Source of the DNA: Pontederia crassipes | Taxonomy: Eukaryota; Streptophyta; Magnoliopsida; Commelinales; Pontederiaceae | Assembly: GCA_030549335.1 (NCBI GenBank) | Contig: CM060188.1 | Location: forward strand, 47,085,696 to 47,149,695 | Direction of reading: 5' to 3' | Length of the DNA: 64,000 nucleotides | Shown here: in pieces, positions 61,359 through 64,000 of the stretch | Numbering within the stretch: position 1 is the stretch's first letter | How the letters are laid out: every line of letters begins with the position of its first letter | Notes under the pieces: generated by a model | Database searches by the model: none | Told to the model about the DNA's origin: nothing | The model's input: only the letters and a program-made list of their open reading frames with translations | Position numbers and translations under genes: made by a program

Positions 61359-61976
61359 ATACTCATATTCTTGTTCAGCCTGTCTACTTGTTAGAACATG
61401 GCTCATGCATTCTGATCCTTGTCTTATGAAAAGGAAGAAAAAGATATAAGAGCAAGCATGCAGAAGTGTGCAATTAACAATGTGATCATGCAGGATCCGA
61501 ACTCAAAATAAAATACTTCTCATCAAGAAGCTGAGAAAACCACATATGCATATTTGCACATATATCTGTATTACAGATCTGCCATTCTTTAGTGCTTCAT
61601 TATTATTCAACTCTGAGACCCAAACACTACTCACGATGGAGTTCTAATTAAACTGTTTTGTGCTTCAAGTATAGCAAATAGTACTACATATAATCACTTA
61701 ATATAATGCAACTCGGATATGTGGCAGTGTTTGCATCATGAGAGTAATATGAAAATGCAAATTAATTACAGTGTCAACACTTTGCATAGCTTGTCACATA
61801 AATAACGAGTGAACCTACGACAACTACAAGTTATTAAAAATGTAAAACCGAGAGAATAAAATTAACAACCAAACAAGGCAATCAATTATAAGATCAGATA
61901 CTTTGCTATTATTCATTTCGATTTTGATCAAGTTATCTCTATGTAGTTATTTATTTGTTCTCTGGGGGATGAATCA

Positions 61977-61978
<2 letters not shown>

Positions 61979-62018
<40 letters not shown>
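61979..62018. repeat. (AT)n microsatellite
   Basis: About 20 AT units. Confidence 0.95.
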
Positions 62019-62021
<3 letters not shown>

Positions 62022-62039
62022 TTAATAAATATATTCAAA

Positions 62040-62110
62040 ACTTTTTTCAGTTATAAAATTTGAACTCGTGATCTTTCGATCTTTTTACACCATTCTTCTC
62101 GATATATCCA
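62040..62110 (-). mobile_element. Degenerate tRNA-like SINE head
   Basis: On the minus strand GATCACGAGTTCAAATTTTA is like the B-box region of the head at 720-733 (GAGGTCATGGGTTCAAATTT). The A-box region (ATCGAGAAGAATGG) is degraded. A second, older copy of the same SINE type is the likely reading. Confidence 0.35.
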
Positions 62111-62953
62111 AAATTCAATCATGTGTGAAAGGCGCCTATATAATGTGAAGCCATATAACTTGCCTTTATTAAAAATTACACGTTGATTATTCTTGTAGAA
62201 ACTATGTTTTCAAGGAATTTTATTTTTTTATTTTGAAAAAAAAAATTATGTATAACTTTTTCGTACATGACAAATATATCTTATCAACATTTTTTGGTTG
62301 GCAAACACTGTGCCACCAGTGCTCGTTATGATGGCTGCAACTTTTGTATATTTAGGTTTTACAAGCTAGGTAGAGGGGGATCGACCAAGAGTGTAACACG
62401 CAGCGAGGAGAGAGAAAGGAATGAGCATATGCTTCATATGCCAATGTGGTTGTGCCGTTGTGGAGAATTCCAGATTCAAACAAAGTTGAGAGAGTAGCAA
62501 GAAAAATAATAAAGTTCAACAATTCAATTCCTTTAGTAGACTTAATAAAGGAGAAATGTTAACTCTCTAGTAGTTGCATTTTCCATGCATACAAATAACG
62601 TTTTCTTTGAACCACTGAAAGAGATGATAAAATTATTGATTAATAACCTTTTGATTTTATGCATGGAAAGCTTTCATATCATATATATAATCCTCAGATT
62701 TAAATTAAGCAAGGTTCTTCTACTTTCCACAAAACAAAAGTTATTATAGACATCTTGAACCGTGATATATATTGCGGATTAATTGTGTTTTCATACTTCT
62801 TCTTCAGATTTTGGAAAAGAAATGGATCATCATCTTTTATAGAGTTTATGCTTCTCTTTTGTTCGTAACCCTAAACCAACGAACAAATGGAAAAGATAGA
62901 TCACCATCTCATGTAGATCCCTATTCAACAAACAGAGGGAATTTGAAATAAGA

Positions 62954-63003
<50 letters not shown>

Positions 63004-64000
63004 TATTTCAAGGGTCGTGTAAAAGTTACATCTCAACGATTGACGAAAGACAACTTGGACATGACATAGAAATAAAACAAAGTTTACCATGGTCATGGAG
63101 CATCTCATCACTGAGGGTGACCTCTAACTAATTAGTAATACCATTAAGTTTTGATGAATTCTCATAGAAGCTAAAATTCACAGCTTAGTTAGGGTAAAGG
63201 TTCAAGATCTAGGGCAGCCTAAATTATTCTATGAAAAATTGACTACCTAGTATCACATTAAAAAGAGTAGAAAAGTAGCCATAACTTTGTAAGGTTAAAA
63301 ATCTTACAACAACAACAATAATAATAATTCATCTTGGTTGACGAAATGAGCATGTATCGCACCAATCATACACACGTTGTCGGAATCGAGAGATCGGTCG
63401 GCGTGGGTCGAATTTTCCATTGTCCAAAATATCCTCCAAAATATACAAATGACTTGTACATGTCAAAGATGCAGCTTCACCATCAACTTTTCGGAGTGAT
63501 GCATTGGAAGAGAGAAAAAGGATGGGAATTTATACGGCCCCCCCCTTTCCAAAATGCAGACTTACATCACAGCACAAGAGAATGAGTTGCAAGTTGCAAG
63601 TGGGCGTCCAAATACCAGGTGCATGATAAGGTCCTGCAACATTGCAAAAAGATATGTACCAATTGGCAGGTGCATGGCCTGAAAAAACACACACACACAG
63701 GGACATTATTGATGCCAACCCCAACCACATGCTTTAATTGGCATTACATGACAACATCAAAGTATGTACCCACCCCATTTTCACATGAGATTGCATGCTT
63801 GCTTGCTTGCTTGCCTGCATTGGCCCCACAAGTATTTCCTCAGTACTCATTATTATTTCATTTTATTTCGATGTTAGTCATGATGTTCAGAAGGACCGTG
63901 CCAATCAATTTAATCAATCACAACTGATTGGTCATTCGTTCATGGATAAGTAATGATGGATGCCTCCTTCTTCTTCTTCCAATAATTTCATCTGCCCTAT
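62111..64000. other. AT-rich intergenic DNA
   Basis: An (AT)n run at 62957-62998, a (CA)6 run near 63690 and a GCTT run near 63800. No coding feature is supported. Confidence 0.45.

Noticed and set aside
62830..63111. Tyr-Ile repeat frame
   Set aside because: Comes from the (AT)n run at 62957-62998.

Overview
The window is nuclear DNA of a flowering plant. It has spliced genes with GT..AG introns, plant-type transposable elements (CACTA, hAT, MULE, Harbinger, Copia, Gypsy, L1, RTE) and a group S1 bZIP gene with its plant-specific sucrose-control upstream ORF. The GC-rich bZIP coding region in an AT-rich background, and the CACTA and Gypsy LTR types, lean towards a monocot, but I cannot name the species. 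I found no bacterial, organellar or viral gene and no CRISPR array.

Only two host genes can be supported. (1) A plus-strand gene for an NAD(P)-binding Rossmann-fold (SDR/epimerase-like) protein. Its eight exons run from about 16925 to 30467, all splice junctions are GT..AG and the reading phase closes exactly. Introns 4 and 7 are swollen by transposons, and intron 7 is about 10 kb. (2) A minus-strand, intronless group S1 bZIP transcription factor (54313 to 53816). Its leader carries the conserved 41-residue sucrose-control peptide uORF (54692 to 54567), a second overlapping uORF and a TATA box near 55105.

Layout: 1-6700, AT-rich DNA with a tRNA-type SINE head and a decayed Harbinger transposase. 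6931-9400, three tandem units of about 0.8 kb. 10612-15080, probably a Gypsy-type LTR carrying a complete 1.5-kb CACTA element. 15211-15895, a MULE-type MITE. 16925-30467, the SDR gene with an RTE fragment in intron 4 and, in intron 7, a full-length L1 and a hAT element that itself holds an RTE-tailed SINE. 31060-41355, a probable Gypsy LTR broken by a Copia element, itself broken by an RTE. 40911-43400, a 1.26-kb tandem duplication. 43.4-49 kb, old retroelement debris. 49-53.5 kb, intergenic DNA with one SINE. 53.8-55.1 kb, the bZIP gene. 55.4-64 kb, AT-rich intergenic DNA with simple repeats and a hAT MITE.

Several elements could be bounded to the base because their target-site duplications are still readable: CACTA (3 bp), two hATs (8 bp each), a MULE MITE (10 bp, one mismatch), L1 (11 bp), an RTE fragment (13 bp) and a SINE (16 bp). 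The insertion order inside the nests follows from this. All coordinates come from reading the sequence by eye; no alignment or database search was run.
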